In this document: piece after piece, positions 23,020 to 35,214 of the stretch | Layout of the letters: each line of letters opens with the position of its first letter | Numbering within the stretch: the stretch's first letter is position 1 | Source of the DNA: Antitrichia curtipendula | Taxonomy: Eukaryota > Streptophyta > Bryopsida > Hypnales > Leucodontaceae | Assembly (NCBI GenBank): GCA_951230915.1 | Contig: OX579638.1 | Span: forward strand, 30,026,696-30,090,695 | Length of the DNA stretch: 64,000 bases | Direction: 5' to 3' | Position numbers and translations under genes: made by a program | The notes under the pieces: model-generated | Databases searched by the model: none | The model's input: the letters and a program-made list of their open reading frames with translations, nothing else | Told to the model about the DNA's origin: nothing

Positions 23020-24170
23020 TCACAAAGTGAAGGGCTCAAGTCTCAAGGGCTTGATCCTTACATGCCTAAGGCCCTATCTAGCGTATCTAGCTTGTGAAAA
23101 AAGAGCATAGACCACACTCAAGGAAATTGTTTGTTTTCCAAAATCAAACCGTAGACGTGTTCAATGTTTTAGCTTATTACTATTATTAATATGCACACCA
23201 ATCTCTATTGTCAAACTGCATATGAGTTGAAAAAAGTTGAAAAAATATATGTGTACTTCTCATGCCCATTGTGTTTGACAAATTAGGAAACAAATTTTTC
23301 TTGGGATTGGACGTGAGATGGACAACTAAAAATCATGTTAGCACACTAAAATATACTTTTAAAATTGGTTCCTTTGATTTATATATACGTAAAAAGCTTT
23401 TACTTATTCCATTTTGATTTTTGAGATGGAAATTACAAAGTGTTTTCTATTTTGCGGGCAGTTATGGATTTGCTATTGTAAAATAAACTTTGAAGTCTTG
23501 TATTTAACTCAATTTTTAATAGTTTTTGGAAAAAATTAAAGCAAAATAGGTACATTGTTTAGGGCAACAGTAGAACCGTTGGGATTGAGGTTTTTCAATT
23601 GCGTAATTATATTTTTTTCAATTTAGTGTTTTGAACCAACCTCTACTTCTTGCGTCTTCCTATTTTTTTCATATATGTTGTACAATTCCAAATGATCTGA
23701 AAATTTTCAAGCACGTATCCAAATTGGTTTCAAGAATTAATTTAAGGAGTAACCACCATTTTGGACATTTTTCCATTTAAATGTGACCTTGTCAAGTGCA
23801 GCGGCCCTTTTTTTGGCTGCGCCCGAAAAAGTTTTTTTCAGCAATTACAAATCTAATACCTTGTAATTTACAAGGTGAAAAATTCTGAAATTTTCCCTAT
23901 TCTACACATTAACAAGTTTACTACAAAAGCTACCAAGCATGTGTCCTGGCATTTAGGAATTCATCCATCAGTGACAGAAAAGTAACTTGTAATAGAAGGA
24001 CGCAAATCACATAATTGCCCAAAAGGGATAGCACAAAATACCATAAACTCTTAGCAAATCAAAACATATTTGCATTCTGCACATATTTTTATATTAAAAG
24101 AAACTCATAAATACCATGGGTACATTGCTTTAGTGGTACTACATTCTCCTGAGATCCAAACAACACTCCA
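23020..24170. other. Spacer between the transposase promoter and gene A
   Basis: No gene seen. 23,350-23,935 is the second copy of the dispersed repeat found at 6,240-6,805. Confidence 0.5.
23350..23935. repeat. Dispersed repeat, copy 2
   Basis: Same-orientation match to 6,240-6,805 inside the CACTA element; see that entry for shared words. Confidence 0.75.
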
Positions 24171-24182
24171 CGCAATTCTACC

Positions 24183-27100
24183 CTATTCCAAAAAAAGGCC
24201 ACCGGCACTATATATTATTACCGCTACGTTCCCCCGATACACGAGACGACCCTCATCACCCATGAGTCTTGCACTTCTACGGCGAGGCGTATGCACAAGA
24301 CTTGTTCCAACGGTGGGCCCTGCGGACCTAGCTTCCAAGTCAATGAGGCCAAACTGTCGTTTTGTTTCCGGAGAGTGGTCATCGTCGTCTTCCAACCTCC
24401 GTTTCTGCTTCCGCTTGGGATACAAGTCCACTTCCCCTGCCTTCAACGCTTTGAGTGCACTATCCACTCGACGGACCAAGGCGTTGACCGCTGCGTCATC
24501 ATCTTGCATGTATAACCATGCATGTCGATCTCCTCCCATTAGAAACACCCTCCATGCACTTATGATGTCGCCCACCCTCTTATCAAATTCCCTTGCCACG
24601 TCCACATAATAATGCCCTGTAGTTGACATCACATCTATTTCCACAAAAGCACGAACTTCTGCGGCTTGTTCCAACTTGGACAAAAGAAGGGCCCTGCCTA
24701 TCAAAGTGTGATTGTACGCCAAGTACTGCTCATGGAACTCTTGAGCATGCTCTTGTTCTATCCAATTGCCATCTCCATCTTTACGCACCTCCTTTTCCGG
24801 AAATCGGAAGAATTTATTGTGTTGCATGCTCCAATGTCCTCCCATGCTGCGACAAAACATTTCACGAGCCTCGTCATCCTCAATACCTCTGGCCCGCAAC
24901 TCCACTTCTCTGTCCTTGGTCATCCACACGTAATGATTATTTTCACATGAAGATGCCTTGGTTAGGTCGTGCACTTGGTCTAATGAATTCCACGTTATAG
25001 GTTTTCCCCAATGCATGTAATTTTGAAATTTGTATGGCGCTTGGTCAAGTGGAAGGTTCCATCGATTGTATTTGTGGCCGGGGGCATACCTTCTGAGATC
25101 CCAAGCATTTCATAGAACCTTGGGCAGAAAGGAGTTTTACACTCGGGACACCGTGATTTAATGAGAGATGCTTTGACAATGCATGTGACATGAAAAATGT
25201 GGCGGCATTGACCCATTGTTAGGGCTCCTTCCAGACCAGTATGACTTAGGCAAATGCTACACCTGCCCTCCATGATTCCGACGTTAGGATCACGAGCGTG
25301 CACGACTTCCTTCTCATTCTTCTTGATGTGTGCTGAAAACGTGTTGTAAGGGACCCATCCTTCCTCTGCTTCCAAGGTTCAATTGATGTGGGGATGCTGG
25401 TTGTTATTTGCATGGTTCAAGCGCTCAAACATTGCATCCATGTCTCCCCAATACGTAATGTCGGTGGACCCCCTCGGATGTGCCTCAAACATCTGTTTCA
25501 GTCGCCAAAAAGAGCTCTCCACGGCTTTGCATTCATCTTCCGACTTCATTGCTAATTTCAGGAGCCTTTTCATTGCTCGAGATACTACAGTCGGTTTGTC
25601 TTCGAGCTTCTGTACCCATGCCAACCATCGAGAGTCCGCACTGCCCGATGGCATGTTGCTATCCAACCACACTATTCGTTTCAAGCGCACCACTTCAGAC
25701 CAAGCATGGGCATTCTCTTTGGTCGCCTCATCCAATTTTTGCTTCAATTCTTCGACCTCACTTCCTTCCGTTTGCATGGAAGCATCTTGCAATGTTGGAG
25801 TAGGATTACAAATGGCGGTTTTAGGATTTACTTCCCTGCTCTTGTGGCCCTCCACAGCTGCATCTTTTTCAAAAGGAAGAGAGAGTTGATCACTCTCTTG
25901 AGTCTCTTGCACCTCTTGTGTTATGGGCACCAACCCTGGAATATCCTTCATCGGCTGCTCAAATGAGCGCTCATGGATCCTCTGTAGCCTTTCGTACTTC
26001 TTTTTCAATTCATCACATTGTGCCTTCCAGTTGTCATTGGAATCGTTCAAGGCCCTCAACGTCTGATTTTCTTCTGCTAGAGCAACCAAGTCTTTCAGCT
26101 TTTCGTACTTGTTGTCAAGGAATGGTAATATAGCCTGCGTGTACTTCATGAAAGCCACGGCACCAATGATCAGTTCAGGCGATACTTTGGCCAATTCCTC
26201 TGCAAATTCCGTAACCTTCGGGGACATTTCTTGTACCATCCCCGCTGCTGTGGTCAATGAGACAGCGGTTCTAGCAAACGCCTCCCACCTTGTGTTGGGT
26301 TTAGGAAAAGTATCAGAGCTGCCCGCCTCAGCATCTGATACGGATGGGCTTACCCCTATGTGAAGTTCCTTCCATCGAGCAGAGCACTGCACCAAGGCTT
26401 CCAATTCCTTCAGATTTGGCATGTGACGGAGAATCTCCAATTGCGAGGGAGGAATAGCTAACACTCCTGGATACTTGCTCGCAATGTCATCGCCATGAAT
26501 GGTGGAATCCCGAGTCACATCATGGGCTGGTGCTTTATTTCTTATTGACCGACGCCATTGATCTCGAGGGCTCAATATTGGGCTCGGCGACCCTGTCTCG
26601 TCTGGGTTCAAAGGTACATGTGTCAAGGGATCTAGAGCATTGCTCTCTAAAAGATTATCAATTGTAGCATAGGGCCTTGCGACTTGTTCCGGTCTAGGGT
26701 CCTGCTCATGTTCTCGTCGCAAAAAATGGGCCCCACGTTCGCTTAAAACGTTCTGCTCGTTCGGAACCATACTTACTGGAACCATGGTTTCTACGTTTGG
26801 TGTGCACATCAAAGCCGTTGGAGGAGTAAGAAACACCTCTCCCTCCGGATCTCCCAAGGAGGCACGACTCACTGTCGTTGAAGTCTGCGTAGAAGCCAAC
26901 GGTAATGCATCGCTTGGGCCCCCAGAGATGATTCTCTGCGGCACTAAAGTATTATTTAATACTCTTCTTGGTTTTGGTGTCTCACTTGGTCTTGCCTGTG
27001 GATTGTACAAATCCGGAATATCTTTTTGATTGCGATTAAGATGCAGTGGCTCCTTGGCTGTCGTTGGAAACGTGCTCCAATCCACCTTCCGAGCTAATTG

Positions 27101-27493
27101 GAGTTCTGCATACACCATGGAGGCCAAGCTGTAGTTTATGTACCCTTTACTCATTGGTTTGTCCCCAAGGAGTGTCTTCCACACCTCCAACGATCGTTCC
27201 TTAAAATGCTGGTCGTTGCAAGTCCATGGCTTGCAACTAAAATCATGCGTCTGAGTGGCATGGGACTCTTTGGGCCACAACTTGTTGATGTGGTACATTT
27301 TTACATACTTCTTGCACATCCTGGAGTTCCAATATTCCGCAGTCTCCTTCTCCCAATCTGGCTCCGCTTTGATGTTAGGGTCGTCCGTAATCTCTGAATG
27401 GAGCCCGTGGGGTGCCCCCTTCCGTTTAGTTTTCTTACTGCTTTCCGCCCCTGGATTCATCCTACCAATATCCGCAACAACTTCACCGCTCAT
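24183..27493 (-). CDS. Cargo gene A: coiled-coil/RING-H2 protein, interrupted by one TGA and one frameshift
   Basis: The frame opens at 27,493 with a basic KKTKRKG patch. Residues ~45-140 are a domain shared with gene B (CKKYVKM at 60-66, KVDWS at 136-140). Pro/Ser-rich linker and coiled coils (~460-510 and ~575-610) follow. TGA occurs at 25,379-25,381, but the same register continues with a RING-H2 domain (C745, C748, C763, H765, H768, C771, C782, C785), the fold of E3 ubiquitin ligases. Near 25,060 a frameshift leads into the last ~280 residues (from about APYKFQNYMHWGKPITW), ending in an acidic-basic tail. With both breaks healed it would be about 1,100 aa. No introns. Array 3 lies 220 bp upstream. 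The function is not known; DNA- or transposase-associated ubiquitination is only a guess. The breaks may be decay or assembly errors. Confidence 0.8.
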
Positions 27494-27713
27494 GACTGTC
27501 GCTTTGAATTTGCAACCGCTTCAAAAATCACTGAAAGTGACCCCCTCGAACCACGTGTATTTCAATCGAAAAAAGAGCGTATGTCGTTATAAAAAATGAA
27601 TGACCCCAACTCTCCACCATGTAGGAACAGCTTGCGCGGTGAAGCAAGAGCAGAACATCCGACACGGTTCTAATACCTCTGAGAGGAGAGAAGAAGTGAG
27701 GAAAAGTGAACAT

Positions 27714-28160
27714 CCCGTCCGACCTTATAGCAGTCGGACGGCAGACCTAAGTCAGGTCCGGTACCGAACCTGTCCCGGACGTCGCGAAGCGTCCCCGGAC
27801 TTGAGGTTCGTCGGACGGGCCGACGCCGATCGCTTCGGGGTCGGATGGGCAGCATGCCGTCCGACCGCCAGACCGAGACGTCCGACCTCCGAACCTGGAC
27901 GTCCGAACTCGAAGCGGATTACGGTCGGCTGTCGGACACCGGCGGCCGCTCTGGGACTGCCGTCCGATTCCCCGACCTAAACCCTCGTCTGATGCCCAAT
28001 CCGACCGGCCGTCCGATGGCCCGTCCTACACTCCTACCAGCCGTCCGATGCCGCTTGCGATCCGCGTCCGACCCCCGTCCGAAGCGCCGTTCAGACCCGC
28101 CGTCCGACGATCGGTCGGTCTTCGTCCAACCAACATCCGACTCGCCGTCCGATCAGGTTT
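27714..28160. repeat. GTCCGA/TCGGAC array 3 (upstream of gene A)
   Basis: The longest array, about 450 bp, with CGTCCGACC the commonest form on the plus strand and a few TCGGAC. It lies 221 bp upstream of the gene A start. A TATATAAATA sits immediately at its far (right) edge, so it may be bidirectional. Confidence 0.85.
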
Positions 28161-28167
28161 TCAGAAG

Positions 28168-28177
28168 TATATAAATA
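28168..28177 (+). promoter_or_regulatory. TATA-like box at the right edge of array 3
   Basis: TATATAAATA follows the last GTCCGA of array 3 by about 18 bp, pointing rightward as in genes B and C, but no gene follows in 28.2-31.2 kb. Confidence 0.4.
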
Positions 28178-28714
28178 TAAGATTCAGTGATCTTAGGATC
28201 CTTTTCCAAGGCCCATTATTCATGAAACAAGCATCCTATGCGACGACGGCTGCTGAAATCAGGAGATAAAAAAATCATGAACTCATGAACTTGCAACATC
28301 AAAGGTCAACCCGAGTAAGGTAAGAGGCTCAGAAATGGAGCATCTAAGGGCTGGTCTGCGTTTTTCATGTATTTCTTTGGATGGGAATATTTTTAGCTCA
28401 TTTTTCAGACATAGAGAAATTGACGAGGAATCTATCCCAAGTGGTTTTGTATTTTTCCGATCATTTTTGAATTACTTATAAATTTTCAAACAAGTTGGGT
28501 CGTAGGTCCCTATTTGTGACCCTAGGTCTTTCATAAACAGTTCACTTGCAATTCTAAATAAAAATGGGGTAACCAAAGAGAATGATTGGCTCTTGCAATT
28601 AATTAGACTTTTTTCCTTGATTCATTCAATGAATGTACTAGTCCATTTCACAACCATCTCATGTCCATTTCACAGTCATTTATAGGGTCCATTCTTAATG
28701 CCCGCTTTGTTTTA

Positions 28715-28895
28715 CAGCCTCCTACCTTAGGCGGAAGTAGTGGCCTCCTTTGTCCTTCGAACTCATTTGAGTTTGAAGTGGTCTCTAGTTCGATTCCCAG
28801 TGACATCATCTACCTTGTTTGATGATGTCACCTCCCTGATTGTGGGATTTGGTTTGGTCGTGGTAGCCAACCATCCAAAAAAAACAAAAAAAACG
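28715..28895 (+). mobile_element. Possible tRNA-derived SINE
   Basis: AGTTCGATTCCC at 28,787-28,798 matches an RNA polymerase III B box. GGCGGAAGTAGTGG about 55 bp upstream is a weak A box, and the unit ends in an A-rich tail (near 28,876-28,892). I see no second copy in the window and no convincing target duplication. Confidence 0.4.
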
Positions 28896-29209
28896 TCCAA
28901 CCAAATTGTGTTTGTATTTGGGAGGGAATCACGATTTGCTTGTGGAGGAGGGAGGTGTTGAAATGGAGTGCTTGGAAGGGGTGATCTCGAGTTTAGAAGA
29001 AGGATGTTTGTAGTACCATCCAACTACAAACATTTATGTTCTAAACTCGAAATTCTCCATTCGAAACCCTCAAGATTGGACACCTGCTCCTTCCACATGT
29101 AAATAATATTTGCTACTCATGTACAATCATGCCCTGGCTTGACGTTTTTTCTTTTTTCTTTTTTTTGCGGGGGGGGGGGCGGATAAATGAAATTTAGAGT
29201 GCGACCATG

Positions 29210-29975
29210 ATATGATTTTCATTTGATCTCTTCAAATTAGAACAAAGTTTAAATGAATTGATTTTAATACTTCAAACGTAAATGGAGGCACCATTATTTC
29301 ATTTTGTGCACTTCAAATAAAACCGAAGCCACCATGATTTCACTTGGATACTTCACAAATAAAACGAAGCCACCTTCATTTAATTCACCTACTTAAAAAT
29401 AAATCCAAGCCAGCATGATTTAATTTTGCTAAATCACATTCAAATCTAGACACTATAATTTAAATTCTGCTTCTTCACATTAAAATCAACACACCTTGAT
29501 TAAATTTTGCTACTTCAAATTAAAATCAAGCCACCAAAATTTAAATTTTACTACTTCAAACAAAAATCAAGACACCATGATTTACATTTGGCTACTTCAA
29601 ACTAAAATCAAGACACCATGATTTGAATTTTGCTACGTGAAACTAAGACCAAGCCAACATGATTTAAATTTTATACTTCACATTCAAATCAAGCCACTAT
29701 GATTTAATTTTCCCACTTGAAACCAAAATCTAGTAACCATGATTTAATTTCTGCTACTTCACATTAAAATGGAAGCAACATAATTTAAGTTTTGGTACGT
29801 GAAACTAAAACCAAGCCACCATGATTTAGATTTGGGTACTTCACATTCAAATCAAGACACGATGATTTATATATTGCCATTTCAAGCCAATTTTGCTACT
29901 TCAAACCAAAATCAAGCCACGGTGATTTAAATTTTTCCATTTGAAACCGAAACAAAGCCACAATGATTTTAAAAA
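29210..29975. repeat. AT-rich minisatellite, 41-bp unit
   Basis: About 18 diverged units with the core ATGATTTAAATTTTGCTACT and TCAAACTAAAATCAAGCCACC-like flanks; successive ATGATTT cores sit at 29,577, 29,618 and 29,659. Non-coding. Confidence 0.85.
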
Positions 29976-30210
29976 GGATATCCAATCATTTCTTTTTCAA
30001 TATGGTCTGGCGTTGATTTATGTGTTTTCCTAGATAAATAAGAATAACCATTATCCCATATGCCCCCTTATTATGGTGTCGTCTTTAATTTCATAAGGAT
30101 ATCCAATTTTTTTTCCCACTACGGTCTAACGTTAAGTCATGTTTTTTCCTAAAGAAATAAGAATACCCGTATGCCTCCTTATTATGGTGTTGTCACTAAT
30201 TTCATAAGGA
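29975..30210. repeat. Direct repeat, about 125-bp unit
   Basis: Two full copies and the start of a third, containing AAGGATATCCAAT, AAATAAGAATA and CCTTATTATGGTG. Confidence 0.7.
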
Positions 30211-31269
30211 TACCCATTTTTTGTGCATGAATGTGGTTGATCCACATTTCTTTTACAAGAATAACTAAGTTGTCTCTCTGAGCTTCTAGATGCCCCTCTA
30301 TTTGGACATGTTCATCATGTACAATTCTACGACACTTGACAGACAATTGTTCATTTGTGATGCAATGTTTTTAAAGAAAACACTAAAAGTCTAAAACGGG
30401 GATTGCATAGGAGTTAATCATCACATTTTAATATAAAATTGGAAATTTTAAACTTCAACAAGCTTGCATAAGTACAAGTCTGAACTCTAAATGTTTGCCA
30501 AATTTTTTAGGAGTTATAGACTTGTATGCATGGAAGCTTTCAAAATGTGCCTACACAATTCAGTAGTGTGCGTAGAGATTCTTTACATGAACTGACATCA
30601 TCACATACTCTGAACAAATGAATATTATAAACGTATTCCAGGTCAAGGGTTTAGGGTTTAGGATTTAGGGTTCAATTTCTGAAAATAATTTCAGGTTCTT
30701 CCAACATAGCTTTGGAAAGGAATCTACAAGAGGTTCAAAAATCATAATTCCCTCTTGGCATCAATGCAGTTTGAATTAAGGTAAAACTACCTATCACCCC
30801 CCTGACTTGCAATCTGAATATCTTGGGGCCAATTTCAATAGTGGTACCTATTTTTCAGAGGTGTGTGCTTGTTTCACAAATCAAACCCAAGTGGAATTAT
30901 AATTTTTTGATTAAAACTGTAATTTCTATAAATTTTTGAAGTAATTGGACTGAAATTACAAAACCGTCAGTAGACTACAGAAATAAACGTTCCCTAATGA
31001 ACCCATAACCGCCCAAGTCAAGTACAAAATACTGACCATTAATAGAGTGACACATTATCCCTTGTTGTCATAAAAAATCAGATTTTATCATAGAACGCTT
31101 TAATTTCTGTCATAAGACGAATGAAAGTGGATGTTTTGTGGACAGATTTGGATGTTTTATGGACAAAATGAGGTGACGGAATTGGGCTGGTCTACTCACT
31201 GAGTTGGAAAATTAACAATAATGGGCTATTTTACCTCAAAACTCCCCCTTTTTTCCTGCCCCAGTATCC

Positions 31270-31572
31270 ACGCCGTCTGATCAGAACGCCGTCTGACCAC
31301 CTGGGCGTCCGAAATTGGAGCCGTCCAACCTTCTGGCGTCCGAAATGAAGCCGTTCGACAAGGCCCGATTCTGGTCGTCCGAAGTTGCTGCCGACCGCCC
31401 GCTGCCCCGTCCGACGATCGGTCGGTCGCTCCGACCGATTTTTCCATTCCCTCGGTCGTCCACCTTCCGTCCGTGGCCGTGCGATTGGACATCCGGAGCT
31501 TCGTGGCCGTCCGATTTGGGCGTCCGAACCTGGAGCCGTCCGATGTCCAGAGCGACGTACGCCCCGTCCGAC
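31270..31572. repeat. GTCCGA/TCGGAC array 4 (gene B promoter)
   Basis: Mostly CGTCCGA on the plus strand, with several decayed copies reading CGTCTGA or CGTCCAA, the pattern expected from deamination of methylated CpG. It abuts a TATTTAAA box and lies about 300 bp before the gene B start. Confidence 0.85.
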
Positions 31573-31580
31573 TATTTAAA
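31573..31580 (+). promoter_or_regulatory. TATA-like box of gene B
   Basis: TATTTAAA directly follows the last GTCCGAC of array 4, 297 bp before the chosen start codon. Confidence 0.5.
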
Positions 31581-31876
31581 GGCGCGTCGGTCGGCTCACT
31601 TTTCACAGTCGTTTCCCTTGCGGAGTGGGCTGATCCAGCGCCTTCGGAATTCTGCGTGCCCCTTCCAGCTTGGTGTGTGAACGGCTGTGGCCTGTGGTTC
31701 GAGATTGAGGTACTGTTAGTCCTAAGTCCGGTTTTGAAAATCAAAACTAAGTTGTTTTTATAATGTGCAAGTCCCCTTTTTTCATCCACATTCTAACTTC
31801 ATAGCATTGCACGGATGTGTTGAAAAAATCAATTAAAATTCTAAAATCGACTCCTAAAAACGTAATCAAAGTTACC

Positions 31877-32947
31877 ATGCCACGCGGAGAAAGTGCACCG
31901 AAGGGAATATCACAAGAGATGAATTGGGCAGAATGGGAAAATCTTCTTTGCGTAGCGGAGCCGGGATGGCAAGAAGAGCCCAAAAAAGTGTGGGATTGCA
32001 CAACGTGCAAAAAGTATGTGAAAATGACACACATCTTCAAATTGTGATCACGTGCTCGTGCGGAGGTACAAGCTCGACGTTGGGAAGGGCAAATGACCAC
32101 GTGCAATAGCATCCATTTTGTTCGCCGATACGAAGAGATTCTATCGGCATGCGGTTTACCAATGTCGAAAACGAATGTCATGACTTATTCGACTATGGCC
32201 ATGGTGTGGGCGGAGATTGTACTCCACAAAGACGTAGATTGGAAAACAGTGTATGGGAAAAATGTAAAAACTCTGAATCGCCGACAGCACATGATTTATA
32301 CCAATTGGGTTGGAGCGAGCGATTGCTTGCCAGAGTGGTCCAATTGAGGACATTCTGGAACACTGTCGGTTGTGTTGCCTGACTCAGAGGATGATGTTTT
32401 GGACGACGATGATGTTCCCAATGTTGAAGCACCTGTGACATTTGGAGAGAGACACAAACGGCGAGAAGCTCGCGAAGACATTGAGTACGAGGAACAGATG
32501 CGAGAGGCAATGCGTCGTAGCGTGGAGGACCGTGGTCGACAACATGGGCATGACCGATCGCACCACCTTGACCGTGGTTCACGTGCCCCACAAGATTCAG
32601 GAAGAAGTTCACAATACAGTAATGCATCCCAAGGTGGCTCTCGAAGCACGCGGTATGACGATGCTAGCCAAGGTGGCTCCCAATACTATCTTGGGAGTAC
32701 TGCACCCGCTTCATATCATCATCATGGAGATTCTTATTATGGTGGTTCAAGTGAAGGAGGGTCCCAACACGATGTTCCCATTCCTGTTCTTCCTCCTTTT
32801 GGAGGTCCTTACTGTCCAAATTACGAAAAAGGAGTGGCTCCAAGTGGACAGGGAGACACCTACGGAGGAGGACCATATCTTGGTGTTTATGGGTGTGGTT
32901 CTAGAGGCCCAAATAAGAGAGATGATACCGATTCTGATTCAAAGTGA
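31877..32947 (+). CDS. Cargo gene B: gene-A-like N-terminal domain plus Gly/Ser/Tyr-rich tail, with two in-frame TGA
   Basis: One register runs from ATG 31,877 (context ACCATGCC; begins MPRGES, like gene C's MPRPKK) for 357 codons, broken by TGA at codon 57 (32,045-32,047) and codon 157 (32,345-32,347). The N-terminus matches gene A: AEPGW/AEPDW, then TCKKYVKMTHIFKL versus MCKKYVKMYHINKL, then KDVDWKT versus KVDWST. The first TGA falls exactly where gene A has Trp (KLW). After an acidic DSEDDVLDDDD stretch and an Arg/Glu helix, the tail is low-complexity, rich in Ser, Gly, Gln, Tyr and His, with SQGGS repeats. It lacks the RING of gene A. The function is unknown; it may be a truncated regulatory relative of A. 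No introns are needed. Confidence 0.7.
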
Positions 32948-32949
32948 AG

Positions 32950-34610
32950 CGGTGTTTTGTCTTATAGTGCAAGCCTGAGCACCTTATCCATTGATGGTAA
33001 TGGCCGTGGATTGTTGTTGTCGGCAAGCATTGTACAGTGATGTTGGGAAATTGCAGTTCCTGATTTTCTAAGTTAGCGGGATTAAGTTTTTATGTCCATA
33101 TAGAAGTACATTGGTAGCCATGTGATGGTATTATCCTTGAATACCGTTGTTGTATAACCAATGTTTTTTTTTAATATACATATGGTATCGGTCCGCGTTC
33201 TACAACTGAGTGGCGTATGTAAATCTCCAACAAAGAACATAATGACTTCCGTATTGACCTCAAAAAATGCATTGTATAAGTTATTTTTCCAAGAAATGAT
33301 TGACGCATCACATTGTGCCCCCCCAAACATAGTCCATACATTCTGAATCATGCTTGGAGTCCAAATTGAGTGAATGAAAACTTCACATTTAAATCCGAAG
33401 CATAAATTGGTATTGTTTCTAGTTTTGGTGGTGGATTTATATTACCTCCCCTTCTTCTTTTTTTGCTTCTGTTTCATTATCATTCATTCCATCCACCTTT
33501 TTTGCTTTTAGTTTCCTTTCCATTCATTCCCAATTTTTATTAAATCTGGAGTTTCAGTACTTGGACAACAAATGAGAGACCCTATCGCAAAAAAACCGAA
33601 GTTTCATTATCATTCATTCCCCATCCTTATTTGTTTTCAGAGGACCATCATTCTTTTCCAATTTTTTTTTGCTTTATGTTTCCTTGTCATGAACTTGCAC
33701 ATTTTTTGGGGCTTTTTGTTTCGTGATCATTCATTCCCAATTTTTTTGGGCCTCACGTTCCCTTGGCATGAATTCCCCAATTTTTTGGGCTTTATGTTGT
33801 CTTGTCATGCATTCCCCAATCTCCATGTTTTCGGACTTTCCTTTTCCTGGTCGTTCATTCCCAATTTTTTTTTGGCTTATTTTTTCCTTGTCATGCCATC
33901 CCTATTTTTTGGGTTTTTTTTTATCTTGTTAGTCATTCTTCAATTTTTAGGGCTTCAAGTTTTTTTGTCGTTCATTCCTCATTTTTTTGGTCTCTCAGTG
34001 TACTTGTCATTCATTTCCAATTTTTTTCCAAGTGTTAACCCCTAAATGCCAAAGCCACACAAATGTGGTGTTTGCAGAACTTTGAAGTTCAATAAAACCT
34101 AACCAAGATGCTATTTTTAGTAGTTCATACTTTTAGAAAATTCTTCTACAAGTCTAGTTTTAGCTACAAAAGTCCGATCTTGAAAATAAATGATAGTGGT
34201 TTTTCTATTCAAGTTTTTGTACAAGGGTACCCATTGCAAATTTGCAATCTTGACTTCCCTTTCTGTTGAGAGCTCTTCAAAATGAGCCTCAAATATACTA
34301 GATCTTGGAGGAAAATTCACATTCAAAATCCATTTAATAAAATTGTGGAGTACATTTGAAGAAGCCATAAATTGATTGGGGTTATACAAGTTAGGGCTAT
34401 TAGGCCCTTTAACTGTTTAACAGTTTAACCTCATATTGTTTTGGTCACCAAATTTTTAGATTTATCTTTCAATGGAAGAAGATTGAAAGATTTTAGCAGT
34501 TCTAGCACCCTCATGGTCAAACATTATAATCTTGAACTCCATCCGTGATATTTTTTTTTTTTTTTTTTGGTATTAGACCTCTAACATATGTAGTTTGAAT
34601 CTGTCCCCAC
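32950..34610. other. Spacer between genes B and C
   Basis: No gene supported. 33,450-34,030 is a T-rich minisatellite of about 50-60-bp units; open frames across it are repeat artefacts. Confidence 0.5.
33450..34030. repeat. T-rich minisatellite, about 50-60-bp unit
   Basis: About ten units built from CATTCATTCCCAATTTTTT, a G/T-rich GGGCTTTATGTT and CCTTGTCATG. Translations look hydrophobic and repetitive and are not counted as genes. Confidence 0.8.
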
Positions 34611-34617
34611 TGGGAAT

Positions 34618-34972
34618 CCCGTCCGACCCTGACCCCGACCGAGAACCCGGACGACCGAACTTTCCAAAACCCGGACGAACCACCCGTCCGATACCCCGTC
34701 CGACACAGCCATCCGAGAACCTTTGCGTCCCCGACCGACAACCCGGCCGACCGAACTGTCACAAAATCCGTTCGAACCACCCGTCCGAGAACCGCTGCGT
34801 CCGACCTGTAACCGTTCGAAAACCTGTCGGATATCCCGTCCGATACCCGTTATAGCCGTCCGATCGGTCGGCTTCATCGGACGGCCGAGTCGCGACCGAC
34901 TGATCGGATGGCGGAGAATCGGGCCGACTGCCGAGAAGGCCGTCCGACAAGTATAAGAGTGGCGGACGGCCC
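34618..34972. repeat. GTCCGA/TCGGAC array 5 (gene C promoter)
   Basis: CCCGTCCGA and GACCGA words throughout, running across a TATAAG box and ending about 240 bp before the gene C start. Confidence 0.85.
34952..34957 (+). promoter_or_regulatory. TATA-like box of gene C
   Basis: GTATAAGAG follows a GTCCGAC by two bases, about 260 bp before the start codon, as in gene B. Confidence 0.45.
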
Positions 34973-35214
34973 GACCGCCCTCACTCTTGCCTTTGCCCTT
35001 GTATTTAACAAGAGGAGCGGAGAGCTTGGTGGTTTATCCTCCATTGGCTCCTTTCTTAGGGAAGGCAAGAGTCGGATTACAAGGGGCCCCTTATTGCTGT
35101 TTTTTTCAGTTTTGGCGTGACGGACTAACGGTGTATGCATTATTTTTGATTTGAAGTGAAATCCCGAGTTCAATTTCATCTTTTGAATATTCATTGATAG
35201 TACAGTTCAGCAAG

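Larger units (their letters stand above)
28180..31265. other. Gene-free centre of the hAT element
   Basis: No coding region supported. It contains a SINE-like patch (28,715-28,895), a 41-bp minisatellite (29,210-29,975), roughly 125-bp direct repeats (29,975-30,210) and an interrupted TTTAGGG stretch (30,649-30,672). Confidence 0.5.

Noticed and set aside
28787..28798. tRNA gene
   Set aside because: Only a B-box-like motif is present; no cloverleaf with matching acceptor or anticodon arms could be built, so it is listed only as a possible SINE.
29210..29975. CRISPR-like regular repeats
   Set aside because: Units are diverged head-to-tail minisatellite copies without unique spacers, in a plant genome.
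30649..30672. Interstitial telomere repeat
   Set aside because: Only about three imperfect TTTAGGG units; too short to mean more than chance or a small scar.
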